Origin: Bryobacterales bacterium
Lineage (GTDB): Bacteria > Acidobacteriota > Terriglobia > Bryobacterales > Bryobacteraceae
DNA: 47,420 nucleotides
Direction of reading: 5' to 3'
Assembly (NCBI GenBank): GCA_026129915.1
Contig: JAHCHD010000016.1
Coordinates: 1-47,420 of the forward strand
Position numbers and translations under genes: made by a program. The notes beneath the pieces were generated by a model. That model was not told where the DNA came from. It made no database searches and saw only the letters and a list, made by a program, of their open reading frames with translations. Positions 28,330 to 37,237 of the stretch are shown here, piece after piece. Position 1 is the stretch's first letter; the number at the start of each line of letters is the position of its first letter.

Positions 28330-29268
28330 ATGACGCGCCGTGAACTCTTTGCTGGAGCCCTTCTGTTGCAGGGCGTAAGCTCGCCCGCGCCCCGCATCGC
28401 AGGGCCGTGGGTACCTATCGCCGGCAAGCCCGACCTCGGCCGCTTTGCCACCGAAAAGCAGGAGGTGGTGGACTTCGCCATTTGGGAAGCGCTGGACGGC
28501 ACCTGGCAGGCATGGTCCTGCATCCGCCACACCGCAGAAGCGGGTGCCACCCGGCTGTTCCATCGCTGGCAGGGCTCAAGCCCGGTGGAGCCCGGTTGGG
28601 AACCGATGGGCATTGCTATGCGCGCTGACCCTGCCTTCGGCGAGCGCCAGGGATCCATGCAGGCGCCCTTTGTTCTGAAGATTGATGGCCGCTACTGGAT
28701 GTTCTACTCAAGCGGTGGACGAACCTTTGTTGCCCTTAGCGAGGATGGCAAAACCTTTGCCCGCCACCGCCTTCACCCGGATGGCTTCGGCATGTTCGGC
28801 TCATTCGCGCAAGGCGAGGAAAACGTGGTGGGCGGTGGCGGTCGCGACATCATGCTGCATCGCGATGGCGACCGATGGATCGCCTACTACACAGCCAACC
28901 CGGACAACATCGGGCGAGTTTACGCCCGTACCTCCACTAATCTTGAGCGCTGGGACGAGCCCCGCGTCGTGAGTTGGGGTGGCGAGGCCGGCACCAACTT
29001 CTACTCCGCCGAGTGCCCCTGGGTCTATCGCCTGCCCGGGACTCCCTGGTGTTTCCTTTTCCGCACCCAGCTTTATAGAAATGAGCCGATGACCCGCGTT
29101 TACCGAAGCCAGGACCCCTTTGACTTCGGTCTCGACAACGACAATCATCTGGTTGCCCGCCTGCCGGTGGCTGCTCCCGAGCTGTTCGAATACCGGGGAA
29201 ACGTTTACATCGCCGCGCTTAATGTTCAATTGAATGGCTTGCGCACCGCCCTGCTGACCTTCTCCTAA
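28330..29268 (+). CDS. Exported five-bladed beta-propeller protein, GH43/GH32-like
   Basis: 312 aa. A short twin-arginine-type signal (TRRELFAGALLLQGVSS) opens the protein. Repeated blades are recognisable by WMFYSS, WIAYYTAN and WCFLFRTQL together with the sequence around MQAPFVLKIDGRYWMFYS, typical of GH43-like propellers. Candidate acidic residues are D in VVDFAIWEA, E in YSAECPWVY and E in APELFEY. It may cleave or bind a plant polysaccharide; catalysis is not certain. Weak or no ribosome site was seen before the ATG at 28330. It stands in a run of plus-strand genes between DinB and the monooxygenase. Confidence 0.7.
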   Translation: MTRRELFAGALLLQGVSSPAPRIAGPWVPIAGKPDLGRFATEKQEVVDFAIWEALDGTWQAWSCIRHTAEAGATRLFHRWQGSSPVEPGWEPMGIAMRADPAFGERQGSMQAPFVLKIDGRYWMFYSSGGRTFVALSEDGKTFARHRLHPDGFGMFGSFAQGEENVVGGGGRDIMLHRDGDRWIAYYTANPDNIGRVYARTSTNLERWDEPRVVSWGGEAGTNFYSAECPWVYRLPGTPWCFLFRTQLYRNEPMTRVYRSQDPFDFGLDNDNHLVARLPVAAPELFEYRGNVYIAALNVQLNGLRTALLTFS

Positions 29269-29346
29269 CTCTCATCCGATGGGGCCCTGGTACTGCAATT
29301 ACAAAAATTAGACAATTTCTGCGCATCGGTTCTGAAACAATGAAAT

Positions 29347-30816
29347 GTGATACCTGCAAATCCAGTCATCATTCAGGGCGGAATGGGCGTGGGAGTATCC
29401 CACTGGAAACTCGCCCAGGCTGTTTCCGCCCAAGGCCAGTTGGGCGTTGTCTCCGGAACGGCTCTTGACCAAGTCCTGCTGCGTCGTCTACAGGATGGCG
29501 ACCCCGGCGGGCATATGCGCTGCGCCCTCAGCCATTTTCCCTTCCCCGCCATGGCCGCGCGCGTTCGCGACGCTTGGTTCCTGCCGGGTGGGAAAGCGGC
29601 CAACGCCCCCTACCCGCGTACGCCATCGCACACTCCCGATGGTCCCCGCGAGGTGCAGGAGCTGTGCGTGGTAGCCAACTTCGTCGAAGTCTTCCTCGCC
29701 CGCGAAGGACATGCTAACCCGGTGGGCATCAACTACCTTGAAAAGATACAGCTCCCTCACTTGGCCTCCATGTACGGCGCCATGCTAGCCGGTGTGGACT
29801 ACGTACTGATGGGCGCGGGTATCCCCCTAAAGATTCCCGGCGCGCTCGACGCCCTGTCGCGACACGAACCGGCCTCTTATCCGTTGGCGGTGAAGGGCGC
29901 GGAAGCCTCCGACGCTTTCTGCGCCACCTTTGCGCCACTCGACTTCGTGGAAGGGGCGCCCCCCGCGCTCAAGCGTCCTCGCTTCCTGGCGATTATCTCG
30001 TCGAACACCCTGGCAGCCACCATGCTTAAACGCGCTTCGGGCGTCGTGGATGGATTCATCGTGGAAGGCCCCATAGCGGGCGGCCACAACGCCCCGCCCC
30101 GTGGAAAATTGGAACTCGACGCCGCTGGAGAACCTGTCTACGGAGAGCGCGACGTGGTAGACCTGCCCAAGCTCCGCGACCTCGGTGTCCCATTCTGGCT
30201 CGCGGGCGGCTATGGAAGCCCTGAAAAGCTGCGCGAAGCGCTCGCCGCGGGCGCTGCGGGCGTCCAAGTAGGCACGCCCTTTGCGTTTTGCTCGGAATCC
30301 GGACTCGACGAGATTCACCGCCTCCGGGTGTTGCAGGATGCCCGCGATGGCAAGGCGCACGTATTCACTGACCCGCTGGCATCTCCCACCAGTTTCCCGT
30401 TCAAGGTGGCCCCTGTGGAAGGCACAATGTCTGACGCCGCCATCTACGAGGCCCGTCCGCGCATCTGCGATCTCGGCTATCTGCGCGAAGCCTGCAAGGC
30501 TCCAGACGGCACGGTGGGTTTCCGCTGCGCCGCCGAACCGGAGACCACCTTCGTCGCCAAAGGCGGTGACCCCTCCGAATCGCCTGGACGCAAGTGCCTG
30601 TGTAATGCGTTGATGGCCAACATTGGCCTCGGACAAATCCGCAATGGAAAGTGGGTGGAACGGGGCATCATTACCGCTGGAAACGATGTCACTCACCTCG
30701 CCCGCTTCCTGCCACCGCATGGCCTGTTGTACTCAGCGGCCGATGTGCTGGCAATTCTGCTGGAAGGGGTTGAGGCTGCGGAGGCTTCCAGTTCCACTTT
30801 GGCGTTGCAGCCTTAG
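29347..30816 (+). CDS. Nitronate monooxygenase-like FMN enzyme (2-nitropropane dioxygenase family)
   Basis: 489 aa from GTG 29347; an ATG at 29340 is out of frame. The N-terminus PVIIQGGMGVGVSHWKLAQAVS is the family's FMN-barrel opening, and GFIVEGPIAGGHNAP and WLAGGYGSPEKLREALAAGAAGVQVGTPFAF are the phosphate-binding parts. The protein is longer than classical enzymes (about 350 aa), with a C-terminal region containing KCLCNALMANIGLGQ that is shared by a long subgroup. It would oxidise alkyl nitronates or act as an enoyl reductase; the substrate is unclear. It converges with the ADOP permease gene. Confidence 0.82.
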   Translation: MIPANPVIIQGGMGVGVSHWKLAQAVSAQGQLGVVSGTALDQVLLRRLQDGDPGGHMRCALSHFPFPAMAARVRDAWFLPGGKAANAPYPRTPSHTPDGPREVQELCVVANFVEVFLAREGHANPVGINYLEKIQLPHLASMYGAMLAGVDYVLMGAGIPLKIPGALDALSRHEPASYPLAVKGAEASDAFCATFAPLDFVEGAPPALKRPRFLAIISSNTLAATMLKRASGVVDGFIVEGPIAGGHNAPPRGKLELDAAGEPVYGERDVVDLPKLRDLGVPFWLAGGYGSPEKLREALAAGAAGVQVGTPFAFCSESGLDEIHRLRVLQDARDGKAHVFTDPLASPTSFPFKVAPVEGTMSDAAIYEARPRICDLGYLREACKAPDGTVGFRCAAEPETTFVAKGGDPSESPGRKCLCNALMANIGLGQIRNGKWVERGIITAGNDVTHLARFLPPHGLLYSAADVLAILLEGVEAAEASSSTLALQP

Positions 30817-30861
30817 CTCCGAAGCCAAGAGATGGCCAGCATGGTGGGATTGGCAGTGCGC

Positions 30862-33315
30862 TCAGGACTCCTTGCGTAATGCGTTTGCGGGCTGCACCTG
30901 CGTCGCCCGCCACGCAGGCATCAGCGTAGCCAGAATTCCGCAGGCCAGCAGAACGGCCATCCCAACAAGGGCCACCAGCGCATCGTGCGACTGGACGCCC
31001 ACCAGCATCGAATCGGCGAACGAGCCTAGTATCCAGGCGGTGCCCAGTCCCAACACCATTCCAACAACCACAACCACAACACCTCGGCCGATGAATGCCA
31101 TCAGCACCCCCATCTGGTTGGCGCCCAAAGCCATCCGGATGGCGATCTCCCGCACCTGGCCTGCCACTGCCTGGCTCACCACCCCGAACACACCCATCAT
31201 TGCCAGTAGCAGCCCCACCGCTCCCAATCCTCCGATCAACACGGCAGCTACCTTAAGCGGGTAGAGCGAAAGCCGCACGGAATCGGCAAGCAACACTGGC
31301 TGCACCACTCGTGCGTTGTTATCCACCTCCAGCGCCACCTTCTGCAGGGCTGTGGCCGCCAGCGCGGGGTCCCCCGTCGGCTTCACGAAGAACGAAAAGT
31401 TCAGCCCCGGCTCGAAACCTTGCTGGAAAGCCCTGTAGAAGTAGGGCATCGAAGACTCAGTGGGGCTGTGGTACTTCGCATCTCTGGCAAGACCCACCAC
31501 ATTGGCCCAGCGGTTCTCCAGACGGATGCGCCGGCCCACCGGATTCACTCCGCCAAAGTACTTGCGTGCGAAGCTCTCATTCACAATCACGACGTCGGGT
31601 TCACCCGCCTTGTCGCGCTCATCGAAATCCCGCCCCTCAAGCAGGGGAATCTCCAGAAGTTTGAAGTAGCCCGGCGAAACCATCGTGCGATGCACGTTCA
31701 TGTTCTCGCCCTCGGCGGGGGTGTAGCCCTCCACCGCTATCTGGTGCCAGGGGCTCGGACCGATATACAGCGGTATCTGATCTGCATACACAGCCTCGGC
31801 AACGTCGCCTCCGGCCTCCAACCGCTGGCGCAAGTCTCGGCAAAACTCTCTCTGTTGCTTGCCGGTATAGCCCATGGGCGAAAGGTAAAACTGCCCCACC
31901 AACAGATTCTCGGTGCGAAAGCCCGGGTGAATCACCAGCGCGTTTCGAAAACTCGCGGCAAACAAGCCAGTCCCAATCACCGCAACTGTCGCCAGGGTTA
32001 CCTCCGCCACCACAATGGCATGGCGCAAACGCCCTGTGCCGCGCCCGCCGGTATCGGCGCGGCTCGATTCCTTCAGCGTCAGGTTCAGGTTCTGGCGCAG
32101 AGCCGCCACTGCGGGAACTCCGCCACAAATCAACGTGGCAACCACCAGGATTCCCGCCGTGAACGCAACCGGCAGCCAGGACATATGGCCCCCAACCGCA
32201 ATCGGAAAATCGTTCAGCGGCAACATGAGGCCTAGCACCGGATGCATCCAGTTCGAAAGCAGCAGGCCCACCATAGCACCGGCCATCGCCAGCAATAGCG
32301 TTTCCGTCATCATTTCCCGCAACAGACGCCACGGTTGCGCTCCTAGTGCCATCCGGATCCCCAACTCGCGCCGCCTCTGCGTGAACCGGATAAGCATCAG
32401 GCTCGCGACGTTGGCACAGACAATCAGGAACACCAGCAGGCAAATCCCCATCAAGAGACGAAGTGGGGCACGAAGTAACTGCTGCGAACCCCGGCTGGCC
32501 TCGCGCAAGGGAGTTAACACTACCCGGATACCCTGGTTCGTTCGAGGCTCCGCCGCCGCAAGTCGTTGAGAGAGTTCAAGCACTTCGTCTGCGGCATCAT
32601 GGAAGGGAACACCGGGCTTTAGCCGCATCATCGTGGTGGTGAGGTCGCGCGTCCCGCGAAACCGAAGGGTTCCCGTGCCGGTGCCCATCGCCGTCGCCAT
32701 CGTCACTGGCATCCACAGGTCGAAACGAAGCCCCGGAGTGCTTCCGTTGAAGTTCGCCGGCGCCACGCCCACGATCGTAAGCTGCTGAAAGTTCACCGTA
32801 ATTGCCTTGCCAACAATCTGAGGGTCAGCACCAAATCGGTTCTTCCATGTGGAATGGCTGATCACTGCCACTGGCAATCCGCCAGGTTCCGCCGCCAACT
32901 CCGCCTCATTGAAGGCCCTGCCCATTACCGGCTGCACTCGCAGAAGCTGAAAGTAGTTGCCGGAAACCAGCTCGCCCCAGATACGCTCTGGCTGCCCGGC
33001 GATACCAGCCGAGAGTGGCGTAACCCTCGCTACCGCAACCCCATCGGCACTCCGCAATTGGTCTCTGTAGTCCAGATAGTCCCGGTAGGAAAAGTTGCCC
33101 AATAGCTTCCCGTCCTCGGTAACGGTTTCCAGGACATACAGTTCCCCCGCGTCCCCGACACCCGGTAGCGCGTGCAGCCAGATGCCATCCATCCAGGAAA
33201 AGACCGTCGCATTGATGGCGATGCCCATGCCCAGCGCACAAACTGCCAACAGGGAATAACTCCATCCCTTGCTCAAGGTTCGTAATCCGTGCCGAACGTC
33301 GACGAGGAAACTCAT
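30862..33315 (-). CDS. ADOP-family duplicated MacB/FtsX-like ABC permease
   Basis: 817 aa from ATG 33315; the upstream extension of the frame is unrelated to the family. It has two repeats of the MacB periplasmic core plus FtsX domain: core 1 after TM1 (LLAVCALGMGIAINATVF), FtsX 1 around LLMGICLLVFLIVCANVASLMLIRFTQRRRELGIRMALGAQ, a second TM and core (about 440-680), and FtsX 2 (VAAVLIGGLGAVGLLLAMMGVFGVVSQAVAGQVREIAIRMALGAN). The last coupling helix is followed by the conserved end PAWRATQVQPANALRKES. No ATPase gene is adjacent, as usual for these 'orphan' permeases of Acidobacteria. Substrate unknown. Palindromes lie upstream at 33401-33435. Confidence 0.92.
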   Translation of the reverse strand: MSFLVDVRHGLRTLSKGWSYSLLAVCALGMGIAINATVFSWMDGIWLHALPGVGDAGELYVLETVTEDGKLLGNFSYRDYLDYRDQLRSADGVAVARVTPLSAGIAGQPERIWGELVSGNYFQLLRVQPVMGRAFNEAELAAEPGGLPVAVISHSTWKNRFGADPQIVGKAITVNFQQLTIVGVAPANFNGSTPGLRFDLWMPVTMATAMGTGTGTLRFRGTRDLTTTMMRLKPGVPFHDAADEVLELSQRLAAAEPRTNQGIRVVLTPLREASRGSQQLLRAPLRLLMGICLLVFLIVCANVASLMLIRFTQRRRELGIRMALGAQPWRLLREMMTETLLLAMAGAMVGLLLSNWMHPVLGLMLPLNDFPIAVGGHMSWLPVAFTAGILVVATLICGGVPAVAALRQNLNLTLKESSRADTGGRGTGRLRHAIVVAEVTLATVAVIGTGLFAASFRNALVIHPGFRTENLLVGQFYLSPMGYTGKQQREFCRDLRQRLEAGGDVAEAVYADQIPLYIGPSPWHQIAVEGYTPAEGENMNVHRTMVSPGYFKLLEIPLLEGRDFDERDKAGEPDVVIVNESFARKYFGGVNPVGRRIRLENRWANVVGLARDAKYHSPTESSMPYFYRAFQQGFEPGLNFSFFVKPTGDPALAATALQKVALEVDNNARVVQPVLLADSVRLSLYPLKVAAVLIGGLGAVGLLLAMMGVFGVVSQAVAGQVREIAIRMALGANQMGVLMAFIGRGVVVVVVGMVLGLGTAWILGSFADSMLVGVQSHDALVALVGMAVLLACGILATLMPAWRATQVQPANALRKES

Positions 33316-33400
33316 TGGTCTACCGCTCCCACATCGCCACGATGCACGTGGCGGGCCACGCCAGTTCCTCCGCAGTTTCAGAGTGTTACAGCGAAAATTG

Positions 33401-33435
33401 TGTCCGTTTCCGGACATCGATGTCCCAAACTGGGA
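33401..33435. promoter_or_regulatory. Tandem palindromes between the ADOP and RidA genes
   Basis: TGTCCG-TTTC-CGGACA (33401-33416) is a perfect 6+6 palindrome, and TCCCA-AAC-TGGGA (33423-33435) follows seven bases later. Both have outer halves of the TGTCC/GGGA or GGACA type. They lie 86 bases upstream of the ADOP start, in a 233-base divergent gap. Their form suggests regulator binding sites; which gene they serve is unknown. Confidence 0.45.
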
Positions 33436-33548
33436 TGTGAATCGTAGACTGGCACCTGCCACACGACCCCGTTCCACGCGGTCAGCGGGAGCCTCGGTAC
33501 AATAAGGGAATAGCGCGGATCTCCGCGCGCTTCAGGAGAGCCAAACCT

Positions 33549-34040
33549 TTGCAGCCAGAAATCCTTGCTGAGCTTGCGGCCGCGTCACACATTCGCCGTC
33601 AAGCCATACGCGCACCGGGCGCACTGAACGAAGCCATCGACTATGGCAGCGCCTTTTCGCGCGGGCTGCGCCTGGAATTCGGAAACACCGTGGTGCTGCT
33701 AATTTCCGGCACCGCGAGCATTGATGAGCAGGGGCAAACTGTCCATGTAGGCGAGTTCCGCGCGCAGCTTCGGCGCACCTTTGCCAATATCAGTGCGCTG
33801 CTTGCTTCCGAGGGAGCATCCTGGCGAGACATCGTGCGCACCACCTGCTATTTGCGCGACATTGACCGCGACTATGCCGCCTTCAACGAGGAGCGCACCC
33901 AGTTCTACCGTGACCAGTCGCTCAACCCTTTCCCCGCATCGGTAGGCATCCAGGCAATCCTATGCCGGCCTGACCTGCTGGTAGAAATCGAAGCCGTGGC
34001 AGTGTTCCTGAAGTCCGACGCGGAATCGGCTACGGGCTGA
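33549..34040 (+). CDS. RidA/YjgF-YER057c-UK114 family protein
   Basis: 163 aa starting at TTG 33549, with AGGAG (33534-33538) ten bases upstream. The C-terminal motif ILCRPDLLVEIEAVAVFL carries the conserved arginine and the EIE-type end of the RidA fold, and FGNTVVLLISGTASIDEQGQTVHVGEFRAQLRRTFANISALLASEGASWRDIVRTTCYLRDI the front half. RidA proteins are trimeric imine/enamine deaminases that remove reactive intermediates from PLP enzymes. A GC-rich hairpin (GCGCGG/CCGCGC, 33513-33528) lies in the untranslated leader. The protein is slightly longer than average at its N-terminus. Confidence 0.85.
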   Translation: MQPEILAELAAASHIRRQAIRAPGALNEAIDYGSAFSRGLRLEFGNTVVLLISGTASIDEQGQTVHVGEFRAQLRRTFANISALLASEGASWRDIVRTTCYLRDIDRDYAAFNEERTQFYRDQSLNPFPASVGIQAILCRPDLLVEIEAVAVFLKSDAESATG

Positions 34041-34199
34041 TCCGTTCGTAATCATCAAGTCCGTTGGAGTACGAGTAATCTCATCGTTGAGACCAGCTTT
34101 CCCAGGTCAGGCACCAAACTGGCACTTCACACACCTCACGGGCTGCTCAAATGCCAATCAGCATCGTTCCAACCGTCTACCTCGCTCCGCGCCTCCCCC

Positions 34200-34823
34200 C
34201 TACTCCGGACCCGCGTTTACTGGCACTTCCATGAAGAAGAGCTCGTTGCCCGTTCCCGCTTCCGTTAGACCTGTGATGTAAAGGATGGCGTTCTCGCGAT
34301 AAAGCGCCTGAAAGTAGAAGAATCCCCAGGCCGTTTCGCCCGGCGGAAGAATGGGGGCGGCGAAGGCGCGATCCTGGATTTCCTGGGCGTCCAGCGGATT
34401 CTTGCCACGACGCACGCTCACGCGGCCAGGAAGCGGAGAGCCCTGTGCTTTGGGCCGCTGGACGCCTCGTACAAAGGGCACTTCGCGGGCGGGAATGGCA
34501 GCTGAACGCGCACGGTCAGCGTGATACTCCACGCGCATTCCCTGCAGGCTAATGGTCTTCGGCGAGTCGTTATGGACAATCAACAGAACCGGAAGTACAC
34601 CGTTTTCCTGCGGCTTTGCTTTCGAGCCGAAGGCAAGCTTCGCGCGATCCTCGTCGTGGTAGGAGTCCGCCGCAAGCAGCAGCCCGCTTACCTTTTCAGA
34701 CTTGGCATATCGCTCGATCGGTTCCGGCTTAAACTGAGAGTTGTCGGCGGCAAGGGCCGGAAGTACCGGCAAGGCCAAAGCCCCAGCGGCACAAAACAGA
34801 ATGCATTGGCGGCGACGTATCAT
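34200..34823 (-). CDS. Secreted protein of unknown function
   Basis: 207 aa. A basic start and hydrophobic run (MIRRRQCILFCAAGALALPVLPALAA) form a signal peptide with AxA cleavage. The rest suggests a beta-sandwich: VLLIVHNDSPKTISLQGMRVEYH, then LPPGETAWGFFYFQALYRENAILYITGL. It resembles small envelope proteins common in Acidobacteria, but I recognise no family. AGAGGAAAA six bases before ATG supports the start. Its first 23 bases overlap the start of the divergent KdtA-LpxK gene, so the two start regions share DNA. Confidence 0.65.
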   Translation of the reverse strand: MIRRRQCILFCAAGALALPVLPALAADNSQFKPEPIERYAKSEKVSGLLLAADSYHDEDRAKLAFGSKAKPQENGVLPVLLIVHNDSPKTISLQGMRVEYHADRARSAAIPAREVPFVRGVQRPKAQGSPLPGRVSVRRGKNPLDAQEIQDRAFAAPILPPGETAWGFFYFQALYRENAILYITGLTEAGTGNELFFMEVPVNAGPE

Positions 34824-37185
34824 ATTTTTCCTCTACCGGATCCTCACCTGGCTGGCGTTTCCAATCCTCTTACTGTATTTGATTCGACGCATTCTGCGGC
34901 AAAGAGATTACGCGCGAAACCTGATTGAACGATTTGGCTTCCTGCCATCAGAACTGAAGCAGACCGGCCACAGCGCCATCTGGCTGCATGCGGTTAGCGT
35001 GGGAGAGATTGCCGCCGCCGCCGGACTCATTGACGCTTTGCGCAAACGTTTCCCTCTCGCCACAGTGTTTGTGAGCGTCTCGACTCTAGCCGGACGCCGC
35101 CTGGCTGAACAGAAGCTCAACCCTATTGTGGATGGAATCTTCTATCTGCCTGTGGACTACTGCTTTGCCGTCCGCAGAGTACTGCGGCACATCAAGCCCG
35201 TGGTGGTAGTGATCCTCGAAACCGAAATCTGGCCTAACCTCTATCACGAAGTCAAGAAGACCGGTGCGGGTTTGCTCACCGTAAACGGTCGCATTTCGCC
35301 GCGCGCCTTTCCCCGCTACCTGAAGGGGCGCTGGCTGTTTCGCGAAGTGCTGGCCTTGCCCGATGCCATCCTGGCGCAGGACAGCGTTAGCTACACCCGA
35401 TTTGCCGCACTGATGGATGACACCGATGCGCTCAGCGTGGGGGGAAACCTAAAGTACGACCAGGACGGCACGGGCAAGCCGCCGCCCTCGGCCATCACCA
35501 GTCTGATGGAGCGGCTGCGCCCAACGCAGGTTTGGGTAGCGGCAAGCACCATGCCCCCGGAGCGAGACGACGACCCGGACGAGGACGACGAGGTGATTTC
35601 CGCGTTTCGGCGGCTGGCGCAGCGTTTTCCGCAACTGTTGCTGATTCTGGCGCCAAGGCGTCCGGAACGGTTTGGCCGGGCTGCAGCACTGCTGGGCGAG
35701 GCCGGCATGCCCTATCTGCGCCGCACCGAGCTGGAGGAGGAAAGCAGCCTCGAACTGCCAGGAGTGCTGCTGCTCGACACCATCGGCGAACTGGCCAGCG
35801 TGTTTCCACTCGCCGACGTGGTGTTCATGGGGGGGAGCCTCAACCATCGGGGCGGGCACAACATCCTCGAACCGGCACAGGCGGGACGGGCCATTGTCAT
35901 TGGCAAGCATATGGAGAATTTCCCGGAGATCGCCGCCGACTTTCGCGAGGCGGAAGCAGTAGCGGAAGTGCCCGCGGCGCACGCCCTGGCCGGCGTCATC
36001 GAAAGGCTGTTGGATGACCCGTCGGAGAGGGAATCACTGGGCTCAAAGGCCCGCCAGCGTGCGCTCACCGGCCGGGGAGCAACGGCGCGCTGCATCGAAA
36101 CCGTCGCCGGACTTTACGAGGATTGCGTACCCCGCGGACCCCGTTCCTGGTGGCACTATGCCACGCTTTGGCCGCTCACACGACTCTGGGCCGCCGGTGC
36201 CGCATGGAAGCGACAGTATGAGCTTCCCCGCGCACAGCAACTACCCATTCCCGTGCTCTGTGTGGGCAACATCACCACAGGTGGCGCGGGCAAGACGCCG
36301 GCCGTCCTCTGGTTTGTTGAGAAGCTAAGGGCCGAAGGATTCGCACCGGCCATCCTCACCCGCGGTTACGGCCGACTGAGCCGGGAGCCCCTGCTGGTGG
36401 CTGGCCCGGAAGACCATCCGCCCAGGGAACTTACCGGCGATGAAGCACAGATACTCCTGCAGCGGTCTGGCGTGCCTGTGGGGATCGGTGCTCAGCGGTA
36501 TCAGACGGGCAAGGCGCTCCTGGAGCGCTATCCCGTTGACCTTTTCGTGCTGGACGACGGTTTCCAGCACTGGCGGCTGGTGCGCGACTGCAACCTGGTG
36601 GTGATTGATGCGCTGCTTCCCTTTGGCGAGCGCGATCTGCTGCCCCTGGGACGGTTGCGAGAACCCTTGGAGGAAGGTCTCACGCGAGCGGACGCATTTC
36701 TGTTGACGCGCACCGAAAGCGGAGCGAGGTTGCGAGGCATTGAGGCCATTCTGCGCAAGTTGAATCCGGTTGCGCCCATCTTCCGTTCACGGGTAAACGC
36801 CGAGTGCTGGGTGGATGCCCGAACTGGGGAGATGCTGCCGGCTGACCACCTCCAGGACACGCCTGTTGTTGCCTTTTGCGGACTCGCCAACCCGAACTCT
36901 TTTGCACAGACGCTGCGAGGGCTGCAGATTCCCGTACGCGCGCGAGTTTCCTTCCCAGACCATAACCTTTACCGCCCGCACGAGTTGCGCCGTCTGGATG
37001 AACTGACCGCTGCAAATGACGCCACGGCGCTAGTCTGCACCGAAAAGGACTTCCAGAATCTAGGCTCGGATTGGGAACTGAGCCTCGCAAAGCATCCCGT
37101 CTACTGGCTGCGAATCGGCATGGAAGTAGAGCATGGTGAACAACTGGTGGAGTGGCTGGCGCAGCGGCTGCGCGTTACGGAATAG
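34801..37185 (+). CDS. Kdo transferase / lipid A 4'-kinase fusion (KdtA-LpxK)
   Basis: 794 aa from ATG 34801; the reading frame is uninterrupted through both domains. Residues 1-430 are KdtA (WaaA): membrane-anchor helix FFLYRILTWLAFPILLLYLIRR, catalytic glutamate in HAVSVGEIAAAAGLI, ETEIWPNL, and the GT-B end MGGSLNHRGGHNILEPA. About 455-794 is LpxK, with the P-loop GNITTGGAGKTP and DDGFQHWRLVRDCNLVV. KdtA adds Kdo to lipid IVA and LpxK makes lipid IVA by 4'-phosphorylation, so one protein holds two neighbouring steps of Raetz-pathway lipid A synthesis. They are usually separate genes. The start region overlaps the divergent secreted-protein gene, and no clear ribosome site was seen, so the exact start is uncertain. 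Confidence 0.9.
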   Translation: MHWRRRIIFFLYRILTWLAFPILLLYLIRRILRQRDYARNLIERFGFLPSELKQTGHSAIWLHAVSVGEIAAAAGLIDALRKRFPLATVFVSVSTLAGRRLAEQKLNPIVDGIFYLPVDYCFAVRRVLRHIKPVVVVILETEIWPNLYHEVKKTGAGLLTVNGRISPRAFPRYLKGRWLFREVLALPDAILAQDSVSYTRFAALMDDTDALSVGGNLKYDQDGTGKPPPSAITSLMERLRPTQVWVAASTMPPERDDDPDEDDEVISAFRRLAQRFPQLLLILAPRRPERFGRAAALLGEAGMPYLRRTELEEESSLELPGVLLLDTIGELASVFPLADVVFMGGSLNHRGGHNILEPAQAGRAIVIGKHMENFPEIAADFREAEAVAEVPAAHALAGVIERLLDDPSERESLGSKARQRALTGRGATARCIETVAGLYEDCVPRGPRSWWHYATLWPLTRLWAAGAAWKRQYELPRAQQLPIPVLCVGNITTGGAGKTPAVLWFVEKLRAEGFAPAILTRGYGRLSREPLLVAGPEDHPPRELTGDEAQILLQRSGVPVGIGAQRYQTGKALLERYPVDLFVLDDGFQHWRLVRDCNLVVIDALLPFGERDLLPLGRLREPLEEGLTRADAFLLTRTESGARLRGIEAILRKLNPVAPIFRSRVNAECWVDARTGEMLPADHLQDTPVVAFCGLANPNSFAQTLRGLQIPVRARVSFPDHNLYRPHELRRLDELTAANDATALVCTEKDFQNLGSDWELSLAKHPVYWLRIGMEVEHGEQLVEWLAQRLRVTE

Positions 37186-37237
37186 CCCGTGGGCCGTCAG
37201 CGTAAGTGAGGCGGATCACCTTGGATACACTAAAGGT

